A program made the position numbers and the translations under genes. From Tolypothrix sp. FACHB-123 (GTDB lineage Bacteria > Cyanobacteriota > Cyanobacteriia > Cyanobacteriales > Nostocaceae), in NCBI RefSeq assembly GCF_014697075.1, contig NZ_JACJRE010000008.1, positions 124,001 through 188,000 on the forward strand: a stretch of DNA of 64,000 bases. The letters run 5' to 3'. The notes under the pieces were generated by a model that ran no database searches, was not told the origin of the DNA, and saw only the letters and a program-made list of their open reading frames with translations. Shown here one piece after another: positions 47,005 through 55,873 of the stretch; position 1 is the stretch's first letter; each line of letters opens with the position of its first letter.

Positions 47005-48930
47005 CTAGGCGTATTTCAAAACTTCTTCTATAGAGAAATTACGCTGTGAGTTTAACTCGATATAACGATGTTTTTCTGCTAGAAATTTTTTCCCATAATA
47101 TTCATATAAATCTGCTTCGGCTTGTTCATCAATTGCTTCCCATAGTTCTTTGAAATGGCGATAGCGCTTTTCACACATCACTAGTTCTATACAAGCGATC
47201 GCAGCCTGAACTACTTGCGTACTCCGCAATATATCTTTCTTGCTTTTCTCGTTCAAGTGAAACAAATGTGACACTAAACTTAAATCTTCAGCCAATTCCA
47301 AGTAACTATCTTGCAAATTAGAAATTAAATCTATTTGCTGTATTGGTAACTCGAAAATCTTTTGCCACAATAAGCGATGGTGAGAAAGACTAAATTGTAA
47401 ATCTCTGTCTTCTAAAGCGTTTAAAATCGTTTGGCGCTGTTCGGGACAATGTAAGTAAATCCGCAATAATAAGCCTTCTGCGCGTTCTAACAAACCGCGC
47501 TCGCTAGAACTAGGTGAAGCTTGAGAAGCTTTATTAATCTCCGCTGTTCTCTTTATTGATACAGGTTGAGAATAGCTGCTAGCAGGTGAAATCTGAGTCA
47601 GCAAATTTTCGACTCGTAGGGGAATGAGTCTGCTATCTCCTAAGCTGAGGATTTCCGCGCAATAGGAAATATAATAATTTCGCGTATCGTTATTAACTAT
47701 ATTTTTCAGTAATTTTACTATATGTTGAGTTACTTGCTGAAAATCTGTAGCCTGTTTTAAATCTCGGTCTTTAAGGATTTGGTCAATTTGCCAATTCAGC
47801 CACAAAGGCGCATTGGTTAACAATTGACGATAATCTTCTGGGCTATGGCTATGCAAGTATTCATCAGCATCTTTACCATCGGGAATATTGAGAATTTTTA
47901 GCTGCACTTCGCCCATATAAGCGAGTTCAGCAATTTCGCCGATCGCTCTATTTGCAGCATTATTTCCGGCTTTATCCGCATCAAAATTTAGCACCAACTG
48001 TTTAGACTCGGTATAGCGTAATACTAGCTTTACCTGGTCTAAACTTAAAGCTGTACCCAAAGAAGCCACAGCATTATTAATTCCCGCAGCATGGAGAGCG
48101 ATCGCATCAAAATAGCCCTCCACTACCACAGCTTGATCGAATTGGGAAATCCCCGATTTAGCTTGATCGAGGGCGAATAAAGTTTTACCCTTACTAAAAA
48201 GCTCCGTTTCTGGGGAATTGAGATACTTTGGTTGCTCATCGGTGAGAGTGCGCCCACCAAAAGCAATCACCCGCCCTTGGATGTCACGGATGGGAATCAT
48301 TAAGCGATCGCGAAACACATCATAATAACCGTTCCCTTCCTTGCGAGGTTTAATTAATCCGGCTTTTTCTACCAATTGCACCGGATAATGTTTACTATCC
48401 ACCAAATAACGGTATAGTGTTTCCCAACCTGCGGGCGCATAACCTAAGCCAAACTGCTGTATGGTTTCTTCTTTCAGCAGGCGATCGCTTTTTAAATACT
48501 GTAATGCTTTTTGATCGGCAGATTGTCTCAGGGCGTGCTGATAAAACTGCGCTGTGGAAGCCAGAACTTCATATAGCTGTTCGCGCAAAGAAATCTGTCG
48601 TTGCAGTTCCTGTCTTTGCTCAGGTTCTAGGGTTTGTACAGGTACTTGATAGCGCCTAGCTAAATCTAAAGTCACCTCCGCAAACGAGCGCTTCCCCACA
48701 TCCATTAAAAACTTAATCGCATTTCCCCCAGCCTGACAGCCAAAACAGAAATACATCTGCTTTGTCTGACTTACCGTAAAGCTAGGAGTTTTTTCATCAT
48801 GGAACGGACATAAACCTACAAAATCCTTACCGCGCTTGCGTAAAACTACATACTCTGAGACGACATCTACAATATCAGCGCGTTGTTTGACTTCTTCAAT
48901 TGTATTGGGGTGCAAGCGGGGAATGTACAT
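47005..48930 (-). CDS. dnaG: DNA primase
   Basis: DnaG makes RNA primers at the replication fork. The 641-residue protein has the CHC2 zinc finger (Cys41, His44, Cys62, Cys65), the primase core with VVEGYFDAIALHAAG (TOPRIM Glu) and LNFDADKAG (TOPRIM Asp-x-Asp), and a C-terminal helicase-binding region (from ~470 onward, RGLLERAEGLLLRIYLH). The start ATG lies beside GCATGGGGCATGG repeats. It is monocistronic here, not in the classical rpsU-dnaG-rpoD order. Confidence 0.97.
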   Translation of the reverse strand: MYIPRLHPNTIEEVKQRADIVDVVSEYVVLRKRGKDFVGLCPFHDEKTPSFTVSQTKQMYFCFGCQAGGNAIKFLMDVGKRSFAEVTLDLARRYQVPVQTLEPEQRQELQRQISLREQLYEVLASTAQFYQHALRQSADQKALQYLKSDRLLKEETIQQFGLGYAPAGWETLYRYLVDSKHYPVQLVEKAGLIKPRKEGNGYYDVFRDRLMIPIRDIQGRVIAFGGRTLTDEQPKYLNSPETELFSKGKTLFALDQAKSGISQFDQAVVVEGYFDAIALHAAGINNAVASLGTALSLDQVKLVLRYTESKQLVLNFDADKAGNNAANRAIGEIAELAYMGEVQLKILNIPDGKDADEYLHSHSPEDYRQLLTNAPLWLNWQIDQILKDRDLKQATDFQQVTQHIVKLLKNIVNNDTRNYYISYCAEILSLGDSRLIPLRVENLLTQISPASSYSQPVSIKRTAEINKASQASPSSSERGLLERAEGLLLRIYLHCPEQRQTILNALEDRDLQFSLSHHRLLWQKIFELPIQQIDLISNLQDSYLELAEDLSLVSHLFHLNEKSKKDILRSTQVVQAAIACIELVMCEKRYRHFKELWEAIDEQAEADLYEYYGKKFLAEKHRYIELNSQRNFSIEEVLKYA

Positions 48931-49262
48931 AGTTGGTTATTGGGCATGGGGCATGGAGCATGGGGCATTGGGGAGCCACTGCGTTGGACGGTTTTCCCGG
49001 CTTAAAGCAAGTGGCGTCATTGGGCATGGGGCATTGGGCATGGGGCAGAGACGCGATGAATCCTTGTCTGTACAATTGTCATTTGTCCTTCTTGTCCTCC
49101 TTGTCCCCCTTCTCCCCCTTCTCCTCCTCATCCCCTCAGACTGCTGTTTTCTTTAAGAAACAAATGATCGATCGCTCCTGATGGCTATTATATTGTTGTT
49201 GCTCAACCAAGAATGATATATAGGATTGCTGAGGCTGATTCTTATAAGAGGAAATACTGAAG
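48931..49262. repeat. GGGCATGG repeats and third copy of the foldback element
   Basis: This 332-base spacer between divergent dnaG and the amidase contains GGGCATTG/GGGCATGG units (48939-48972, 49019-49048). It also holds the foldback element at 48975-49015 (arms GCCACT/AGTGGC) and a C/T-rich tract (49085-49136). No gene is seen. Confidence 0.75.
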
Positions 49263-50615
49263 ATGGGGCGTATTTTTATTTCTGCTGCTCACGGAGGCAA
49301 AGAAGCCGGAGGAGTTGATCCAGGGACGATCGCAGGCGGGACAACAGAAGCTAGAGAAATGATTCTGTTGCGCGATTTGATTGTAACCGAATTGCGGGCG
49401 CGGAGTTTTGAAGTTTTAGCAGTTCCTGACGATTTGAGTGCAGCTGATACTATCGCCTGGATCAATTCTCGCGGTCGTTCCACTGATGTGGCGTTAGAAA
49501 TTCACGCTGATGCAGCTAGTAGCCCTACTGTCCGGGGGGCTAGCGTGTTCTATATTGCCAATAATAATCAGCGCAAAAGTAATGCGGAACTTTTACTGTT
49601 AGGATTGTTACGCCGTGTTCCTCAGTTACCCAATCGCGGAGTAAAGCCGGATAGCGATAGCGGATTGGGGCGATTAATATTTTGTAGACAAACTGCGATC
49701 GCTTCTTTATTAATGCAAGTCTGTTTCCTCAGCAGCCCAGAAGACCGTGCTTTACTCCAAAATCGTCGTCGCGATTTTGCTTTAGGAATTGCTGATGGCT
49801 TGGCTTCTTGGAGTCGTGCAGTTGACCCAAATCAAGGAACTCCCCCAACACCAAGTTATCCGACAATTAATATTACCGTTAACGGGCAAAAATATTCAGA
49901 ACAAGGAATACTAATTAATGGCAATGCTTACATCCCCATTGATTTAGCAGACCGCTTAAGAGTTGATTTAACCAAAATACCAGAAGTTCGCCGAATTACT
50001 TATTATAAAGTAGTCTATATCAAAGCAATTGAACTGCGAGATTTTAATGTATCTGTTGGTTGGGATGCAGCAACTCGTACTGTAACTTTACGTTCAATTT
50101 TAGTAGTTTGTCCTGGTCAATTTGACCGCATTGTATCGAATGGTAATAGTTCCGAAGTTCAATTACAGCTATTTCTACGAAATAATAATGAAAATGCTTT
50201 AGTGCGATTTCCCGACATTCCCAAACTCTATCGCGAAGAAGCAAGTACAGAAGGTATCAACTACGATATTGCTTTCTGCCAAATGTGTGTGGAAACCGGA
50301 TTTTTACGCTTTGGTAGTGATGTTAGACCAGAGCAAAATAACTTTGCTGGTTTAGGTACAGTTGGCGGTAGTGCCGAAGCCGCAACTTTTGAAAGTGCGA
50401 GAATTGGTGTCAGAGCACATATCCAACATTTAAAAGCTTATGCCAGTTTAGAACCTTTAGTAAACGAAGTTGTAGACCCCAGATTTCGTTTTGTCACCCG
50501 TGGTGTTGCTCCCTTAGTCGATCAATTATCAGGGCGCTGGTCAGCAGATTTAGACTACGGTACAAAAATTACCGCCATGCTCAAACGGTTGTATGAGTCA
50601 GCAGGGTTTTTATGA
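49263..50615 (+). CDS. N-acetylmuramoyl-L-alanine amidase with C-terminal glucosaminidase-like domain
   Basis: The 450-residue protein combines several parts. Residues ~1-185 are an Amidase_3-like zinc hydrolase (ISAAHGGKEAGGVDPG with a metal His, ALEIHADAASS with the second His, LLMQVCFLSSPED). The middle part (~200-285, INITVNGQKYSEQGILING) resembles a copper-amine-oxidase-like stalk domain. The C-terminal ~150 residues (YDIAFCQMCVETGFLRFG, NNFAGLGTVGG) are like a glucosaminidase/lysozyme domain. It would cut peptidoglycan stem peptides and possibly glycan. No signal peptide is evident. It is convergent with the T4SS-like cluster and could open the wall for it, which is inference. Confidence 0.85.
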   Translation: MGRIFISAAHGGKEAGGVDPGTIAGGTTEAREMILLRDLIVTELRARSFEVLAVPDDLSAADTIAWINSRGRSTDVALEIHADAASSPTVRGASVFYIANNNQRKSNAELLLLGLLRRVPQLPNRGVKPDSDSGLGRLIFCRQTAIASLLMQVCFLSSPEDRALLQNRRRDFALGIADGLASWSRAVDPNQGTPPTPSYPTINITVNGQKYSEQGILINGNAYIPIDLADRLRVDLTKIPEVRRITYYKVVYIKAIELRDFNVSVGWDAATRTVTLRSILVVCPGQFDRIVSNGNSSEVQLQLFLRNNNENALVRFPDIPKLYREEASTEGINYDIAFCQMCVETGFLRFGSDVRPEQNNFAGLGTVGGSAEAATFESARIGVRAHIQHLKAYASLEPLVNEVVDPRFRFVTRGVAPLVDQLSGRWSADLDYGTKITAMLKRLYESAGFL

Positions 50616-50767
50616 TTATTTGGTCATTTGTTAGAGACGCCATTCATCGCGTCTGTACAATTGTCATTGGTCATTGGTCATTGGGCAAAAGTGAAAATTA
50701 AATATAGAGTTCTTAATTTTGAATTTTGAATTGTTTGTCCTCCTTGTCCCCTTTCCCTTTCCTTCCC

Positions 50768-51337
50768 TTACTGCGGCGGTCTTACGCAAGGTGAGGTACT
50801 CGTTGCATCAGTATCAGGGAACACAGCTAAAGTATGATATTCTGGACTGCCATCGCCATATAAAATCCTGAAGGTATACAATTTAGTGTTTTGCCCACCT
50901 TCGGTAATTACTGTCAACAATGTATTATTTGTGTGAGGCAAACCGGGAATTGCCAGTTTTTTAATGCGTCTGAGTTGCATGACATTAGCTGAAGAATTTT
51001 GGCAATCTCCTGTCCCAGCACCTTGACCGAATTGCATACACATCGGCCCGTCAAAATCTATAGTGACCTGGGATGGGTCATTTAACCAAACTTTCCTAAT
51101 TTTTTCTCCTGAGGGAATAAAACTGAGGTTTGTTCCCTGCTGATACCAAATTTTAATGGTAGGTACTACGCCACTTAAACCTTGAGCTTGACAAGAGAAA
51201 ATAGAGCGGAGAACAGCATTTTCAGCTACCGCGCGATCGCCTACCAATACAATTGCGGCGATAAACCCAAAAGCAGCCCAAGGCAAAAATTGAGAATTAG
51301 TCAATATATCCAGGCAAAAAAGGCGATTTTTTCTCAT
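50768..51337 (-). CDS. Exported VirB9/TraK-like protein, last gene of the T4SS-like cluster
   Basis: The protein is about 189 residues and begins with a membrane/signal segment (FLPWAAFGFIAAIVLVGDRAVAEN, plausible AVA cleavage). The mature part has the beta-rich pattern of a VirB9/TraK N-terminal domain: QQGTNLSFIPSGEKIRKVWL, DPSQVTIDF, LRRIKKLAIPGLPHTNNTLL and GGQNTKLYTFRILYG. It appears to lack the C-terminal VirB9 domain. Two Cys pairs are present. The ATG at 51337 is preferred to the longer frame from 51385. It lies 187 bases after the VirB10-like gene, across a spacer with GCGTTAGCG repeats. Confidence 0.55.
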   Translation of the reverse strand: MRKNRLFCLDILTNSQFLPWAAFGFIAAIVLVGDRAVAENAVLRSIFSCQAQGLSGVVPTIKIWYQQGTNLSFIPSGEKIRKVWLNDPSQVTIDFDGPMCMQFGQGAGTGDCQNSSANVMQLRRIKKLAIPGLPHTNNTLLTVITEGGQNTKLYTFRILYGDGSPEYHTLAVFPDTDATSTSPCVRPPQ

Positions 51338-51416
51338 ATATAAACTAAGGCAAGTGAGAAGGAGCAGAGGAGGCAGGGGGGACAAGGGAGCAGGGGGAAC
51401 AAGGAATTTTAGATTT

Positions 51417-51452
51417 GCGTTAGCGTAGCGTTAGCGAGTCCGCGAGCGTCTT
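51417..51452. repeat. GCGTTAGCGTAGCG-type dispersed repeat
   Basis: A short copy of the Nostocales GCGTTAGC/GAGTCCGCGAGCG repeat between the last two T4SS-like genes. The flanking bases are TTTTGGATT/AATCCAAAATCC repeats and a GCCCAATGCCCCATGCCC patch. Confidence 0.6.
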
Positions 51453-51524
51453 TTGGATTCAAATCTAAAATTTAAAATCCAAAATCCAAAATTGTTTCAA
51501 TGCCCAATGCCCCATGCCCAAATC

Positions 51525-53105
51525 CTAAAACTCCATTGTTTGATTGATATAGATTTCCACTTCTGTACCGGCAGGTAAGAACCAGACGTTAGTTCGCTGC
51601 ATCATCTCAGAGATGGCTTGTTGATTGCGTTGGGCAATTTGCGGTACTACGGTGTTCATCCCACCTTCTAAGGCGGCGGCTATCATGTTGCGTTGGGGGT
51701 TATTGGTGGTAACTACAGTACTTCCGGCGCTGGTACTCACAACTTGAGAGTCTGTACGATTCATTAACTCAGCGGCTTTACCCAAACCACCCAAAACAAA
51801 CAATCCTATATCCATACCGGCAATAGATGACCCGCGATTAGGATATTGTTTGGCTACTAGCGGTCTACCTTGGGTACCGCGAATCACGATCGCATTTGCT
51901 GGTAAGCTATTTTCAGTGATGCCATTGCTATCTTTAGCGATCGCTTTTACAACTTTCAGCTGTACTAATCCCTGTTCAGAAAGGGAGCTTATTTCTGTTA
52001 ATAACTCAGTTCCCGCCGGAATAGCCACGCTTCCATCTACGCCTTTTAAAGGCTCTTGTACCCGCACGACAAAGGTATTTTTAGCGCTCTCGCCTTCATT
52101 ATCGTCATTATTAGCCGATGCATTAGCAGTTTCGCCAAATACAGCCGTCGCTAGCACTGCTTTAGCGCTCGTTCCTACAGCTAAGGATTTGGAACTCTTT
52201 GCTTCTTTATTCGCTATCAGAGTAGAGTTGTCTGTTTCGCTGGCTGTTGTTTGTGATTCTGGTGTGGATGCAGATGCAGGGTTATTTGCTTGTTGTTCTG
52301 GAGTGGGATTGCTGGTACTTGCAGTATTGATATTTGCTGATGCTATGTCTCTAACAGGTACTTGACCATAACTACCTAACTTAGCCAAATTATTCCACAT
52401 TTGAAAAGGATCTAATTTAGGTTGAGGCGTGGCTTTAACTGCTGGGGGAATATCTGGCTTAACAGAGACTATTTGCGGTGGTTGGGGTACTGGTAACGGT
52501 TGAGCGGCGATGGGTGTTTGTAGTGGAGTGGGTAAATCAACCATGCGCTCAACAGTCATAATTCTGGGTACGTTGCTTGTGGTTGCGGTAGATTTTGCAA
52601 CTGTTGATGGCGGTAGATTTTGCGGTTGAATTTGCGCATTTCTCAGTTGTTTTTGTGCTAACTGTACCGCCTCTGCTTGTTCAGTGAGAGCTAATTTAGT
52701 TTTGAGGGTTTCAATTTCTAACTCTTTGGGTTGCGATTCATTGAGTAGCGGCGTTTTTACTGGGGAAGCAATATTCTTCTTTTTTGCCTTTTGATTGTTG
52801 CTAGACATCAGTTGAGTTAAAAACCCACCAGCACACAAAGCCACAGCAAAAGTCGCCGTACCCACTAAACCTAATTTGGCAAAGGGATTGGAGGAAAAAG
52901 ATTGTTCAGTTTTAACTTCTGATGGTTGAGAAAATGATGGTTCTAAGTTAGTTGATTCTTCTATTGTGTCATCGTGGTCGAATGAAAATTCTCCATTTTC
53001 TAACCCTACTAACTTTGCCATCCTTAATTCCCAATCTTGAGAATCTAGTTCTAGTTGAGAATCATCATTTAGGGAAATTTTGGTTGAACTTGAGTAGCGA
53101 GTCAT
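51525..53105 (-). CDS. TrbI/VirB10-like T4SS core protein
   Basis: The roughly 526-residue protein has a cytoplasmic N-terminal ~80 residues, one transmembrane helix (KLGLVGTATFAVALCAGGFL) and a Pro/Gln-rich linker of about 170 residues that could span the periplasm. It ends in a VirB10-type beta-barrel domain: VRVQEPLKGVDGSVAIPAGT, ELLTEISSL, ANAIVIRGTQGRP and the final VWFLPAGTEVEIYINQTMEF. VirB10 links the inner-membrane motor to the outer-membrane pore. ATG 53105 follows CTAGGACGTACT. The frame's upstream extension overlaps the preceding gene. Confidence 0.8.
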   Translation of the reverse strand: MTRYSSSTKISLNDDSQLELDSQDWELRMAKLVGLENGEFSFDHDDTIEESTNLEPSFSQPSEVKTEQSFSSNPFAKLGLVGTATFAVALCAGGFLTQLMSSNNQKAKKKNIASPVKTPLLNESQPKELEIETLKTKLALTEQAEAVQLAQKQLRNAQIQPQNLPPSTVAKSTATTSNVPRIMTVERMVDLPTPLQTPIAAQPLPVPQPPQIVSVKPDIPPAVKATPQPKLDPFQMWNNLAKLGSYGQVPVRDIASANINTASTSNPTPEQQANNPASASTPESQTTASETDNSTLIANKEAKSSKSLAVGTSAKAVLATAVFGETANASANNDDNEGESAKNTFVVRVQEPLKGVDGSVAIPAGTELLTEISSLSEQGLVQLKVVKAIAKDSNGITENSLPANAIVIRGTQGRPLVAKQYPNRGSSIAGMDIGLFVLGGLGKAAELMNRTDSQVVSTSAGSTVVTTNNPQRNMIAAALEGGMNTVVPQIAQRNQQAISEMMQRTNVWFLPAGTEVEIYINQTMEF

Positions 53106-53113
53106 AGTACGTC

Positions 53114-53806
53114 CTAGGGTAACTTTTCGGAACAACTTTTATCTTTTAAGTCACAAACTTTGTAAACTTGCAGTCTAGCTGCACCAAGGCGATAAGCAGC
53201 CAAATGTAAAGCAGTGGGAGATTGAGGTAAAGAAGCAACAGGTTCATCGGTTGTCTGGATAAAAATTTGCTGATTTACGGGAATTGATTCACCAAGCCTA
53301 TCGGAGTTATGAAAAACTAAGAGATTAGCAATCATCTCGACTTTCCATTTACCCTCAGCGATTTGTTCGGGTTGAGAAATTCTTTGAATTGCCAATATCT
53401 GCTCGGTAGCTTGATAAGAACTAGATATTCTTTTCTCAGAATTTAAATTATTGATTTGTGTTTGTAATTTTGGCTGAAAATCTTCAGTCACCAATTGAGA
53501 GCTAATGTCCCAAACAGTATTTGGTGGTAGTTGCTGTGACCAAGTTAACATTAAAGTCATAGTTTCGCCAACAAAATGGCGAATAGTTTGTTGATATCTT
53601 TCTTGATTTTCTTGCGGGTTGACTGTAATTGAACGACCATCAATTAGCTGTACCAAACTTGGTAAAGCAACTTGCTGGTTTACTCGCTGTAACATCGACC
53701 CGTGAAACATCAAGACAAATAAAGTTAATATATTAACTCCTAATGTACCAACGGCAAATATTGGTAAAATATTAGTCTTTTTATTTTCTGATTTAAGTAG
53801 CTGCAT
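53114..53806 (-). CDS. VirB8/TraE-like bitopic membrane protein, copy 2
   Basis: The 230-residue protein has a short cytoplasmic N-terminus, one transmembrane helix (ILPIFAVGTLGVNILTLFVLMF) and a periplasmic domain. It shares unmistakable local similarity with the upstream gene product: LVQLIDGRS vs FVQMVDGKP, IRHFVGETMTLMLTWSQQLPP vs IRQFVSKTMTSIFNWSGTLP, and EGKWKVEMIANL vs PGKWQVGMVADL. The layout fits VirB8/TraE assembly factors. It ends 9 bases before the VirB10-like start. Confidence 0.65.
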   Translation of the reverse strand: MQLLKSENKKTNILPIFAVGTLGVNILTLFVLMFHGSMLQRVNQQVALPSLVQLIDGRSITVNPQENQERYQQTIRHFVGETMTLMLTWSQQLPPNTVWDISSQLVTEDFQPKLQTQINNLNSEKRISSSYQATEQILAIQRISQPEQIAEGKWKVEMIANLLVFHNSDRLGESIPVNQQIFIQTTDEPVASLPQSPTALHLAAYRLGAARLQVYKVCDLKDKSCSEKLP

Positions 53807-53839
53807 TATGGTGCTTCGCGTGTCAATTGTCAGTTGTCA

Positions 53840-53902
53840 GTAGGGGTGGGTTTATGCGAGATTTTCATGGATATTTGATGATATCTGTGAACCCGCCCTT
53901 AC
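53840..53902. repeat. Foldback element between the two VirB8-like genes
   Basis: Arms GTAGGGGTGGGTTTA and TGAACCCGCCCTTAC enclose about 33 bases. The element is flanked by GTCAGTTGTCAG repeats. It lies inside the presumed transcript. Confidence 0.6.
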
Positions 53903-53930
53903 AGTTGTTAGTTGTTTTTAAATAGGAATT

Positions 53931-54755
53931 TTATCGAGTAAAATTACCAGTTTTTCGTTCAATTTCACATTGATTCGAGTTTGTGCCTTGTAAATTATCA
54001 TAGGCATCAATTAAACATAAATTGCGCATTTCATAAATTTCTAGCTGTTCAGCACGTACAGCATAAATTGCTCTTTGTAAAACTGTTAATTGTTCGATTT
54101 GAGGGTAATCAAAATAATCTACTGCCCTCACTAATATATCTTTATTAAAAGGCACTATGAGTTTTTCACCATCGGATTTTTTAGTTTGAATTAAATCGGC
54201 TACCATCCCCACTTGCCATTTACCTGGTTCAATTTCTTTGGGTGGATACACTCTTTTAATCACTAATTTACCGGAAATAACTTGTTCTTGATTATTAGCG
54301 AAAACTTCCGGGGGGGTCATGGCTGCAATTTGACTTAAAAAGCCTTTACGGAAATCTTCAGATAAAGCAAAGCTACCAATCCAACTACTAGTAGTAACTT
54401 TTTGATTTCCACCAGATGGAGTTTTAATTAATATTCCTAAATCTGCTTTCGGATTACCTACTTCTTCAATGGTTTGTGGGGGTAAAGTTCCTGACCAGTT
54501 AAAAATTGAAGTCATGGTTTTACTAACAAATTGGCGAATTACTTCCGGGTCTCGCACTAAATTATCAGTATTATCAACAGGTTTACCATCAACCATCTGC
54601 ACAAAATTCGGCTGTTTTCGCAAACTAAGCTGGCGAATATTCAAGCCTTGCATAATTAAAAATAGCAGCAATAATATTTGCAATCCAAAAGTTGCGATCG
54701 CAAAAATTGTTAAAATACTAACCGTCTGTTTTTTCTTCTCTAATAACCTTACCAT
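53931..54755 (-). CDS. VirB8/TraE-like bitopic membrane protein, copy 1
   Basis: The 274-residue protein begins MVRLLEKKKQ, then a transmembrane helix (ILTIFAIATFGLQILLLLFL) and a periplasmic domain with FVQMVDGKPV, PEVIRQFVSKTMTSIFNW and IEPGKWQVGMVADLI. It is a paralogue of the next gene but about 45 residues longer. Its ATG directly abuts the TAG of the VirB6-like gene, so translation is probably coupled. Assignment to VirB8/TraE rests on topology, position and size. Confidence 0.65.
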   Translation of the reverse strand: MVRLLEKKKQTVSILTIFAIATFGLQILLLLFLIMQGLNIRQLSLRKQPNFVQMVDGKPVDNTDNLVRDPEVIRQFVSKTMTSIFNWSGTLPPQTIEEVGNPKADLGILIKTPSGGNQKVTTSSWIGSFALSEDFRKGFLSQIAAMTPPEVFANNQEQVISGKLVIKRVYPPKEIEPGKWQVGMVADLIQTKKSDGEKLIVPFNKDILVRAVDYFDYPQIEQLTVLQRAIYAVRAEQLEIYEMRNLCLIDAYDNLQGTNSNQCEIERKTGNFTR

Positions 54756-55802
54756 CTAGACCCTCGCTTTCACCCAGTTAGCTGTATTCGCAATCCCATT
54801 AAAAACCGCAAATCCTCCCGCAGCAGCAGTTAATAACGATAAAACTGGCGCTAAAATTCCTAAAAAAATCATGAACCACATCAAATCAGGGTCAGCATTC
54901 GGATCTTGTGCTGGGCCATTGACAATTACTGACGCAGTTAACACCGCAATAATATTAAAGGAAATCTTAGCGATTCCCAGAGAAATAAACCCAGTCAACC
55001 AAGCGAAAATCGGTTTACCTGCGACAGGTAATAATGAACTACCAACCGCTAGCGGCCCTAAAGCTGCTATTAGTAGCATCGTCGCTTCAATTAAATTTTG
55101 GAAAGCATATTGTAAGGAGACCAAAAAGTTTTTAATACTAGTTTGGACTGTTGAACCTAACAAAGCATTAAAAGCAGTTTCCGAAACATTACCCGTACCA
55201 TAGCTAATCTGATTGACTTTATTTTCTAATCGTTCAATCCAGGTTTTATTACCATAGGAATTTCTATATTCTTGCCAAAGATTATTTATTTTCTCCGTAG
55301 CTTTAGTAAAGCATTGAGATTGTTGTTCCCCATTCAAAGATTGACAAGGACGCAGCAAAGAACCAGCCACATCTTCCGCCACGCTCATATTCAATGCTTG
55401 CTGATAGATTTTATCGGTATCTGCTGTAGTAACTACTTGCTGATTCACAGAATTGATGTAGTTGCGCACTCCTAAAGTCAAACTCGAAAGAATACTGCCA
55501 TTCCCAGTATTATTTAATAAAATAACAACCACAAATGGCCAAATCATCGATGAAATGGGACGAGAATATTCACCCTCAAGCACATCTTTCAACCATTGGA
55601 TGAGGAAAACTAATAAAGTTCCCACCGCAAAAAATATGCCTAAATTTGTCAGTGAACCATATATATTGTCGCCGGGATTTTTTTGTAATAAATCTAGCCA
55701 TTGATTCTCCCAGCTTTCAGCAATACTTTGGGCAGTTGTCGCCCCATTGCCGATAATATCATTAATACCTGTATTCGCTGGAATTTGTAGAATATACTGC
55801 AT
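54756..55802 (-). CDS. VirB6/TrbL-like polytopic membrane protein
   Basis: The 348-residue protein has about six hydrophobic segments: two near the N-terminus (LTNLGIFFAVGTLLVFLIQW, ISSMIWPFVVVILLN) and four in the C-terminal half (including LIEATMLLIAALGPLAVGSS and LMWFMIFLGILAPVLSLLTA). A soluble loop of about 110 residues carries Cys residues. Pattern and position match VirB6/TrbL/TraG-N proteins that form the inner-membrane channel. It lies 71 bases after the VirB5-like gene across TTGACTG repeats. Confidence 0.65.
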   Translation of the reverse strand: MQYILQIPANTGINDIIGNGATTAQSIAESWENQWLDLLQKNPGDNIYGSLTNLGIFFAVGTLLVFLIQWLKDVLEGEYSRPISSMIWPFVVVILLNNTGNGSILSSLTLGVRNYINSVNQQVVTTADTDKIYQQALNMSVAEDVAGSLLRPCQSLNGEQQSQCFTKATEKINNLWQEYRNSYGNKTWIERLENKVNQISYGTGNVSETAFNALLGSTVQTSIKNFLVSLQYAFQNLIEATMLLIAALGPLAVGSSLLPVAGKPIFAWLTGFISLGIAKISFNIIAVLTASVIVNGPAQDPNADPDLMWFMIFLGILAPVLSLLTAAAGGFAVFNGIANTANWVKARV

Positions 55803-55873
55803 TTTTAAGGGTAAATAAAGGCAGAAGGCAGATTATGGTTGACTGTTGACTGTTGACTGTTGACTGTTGACTG

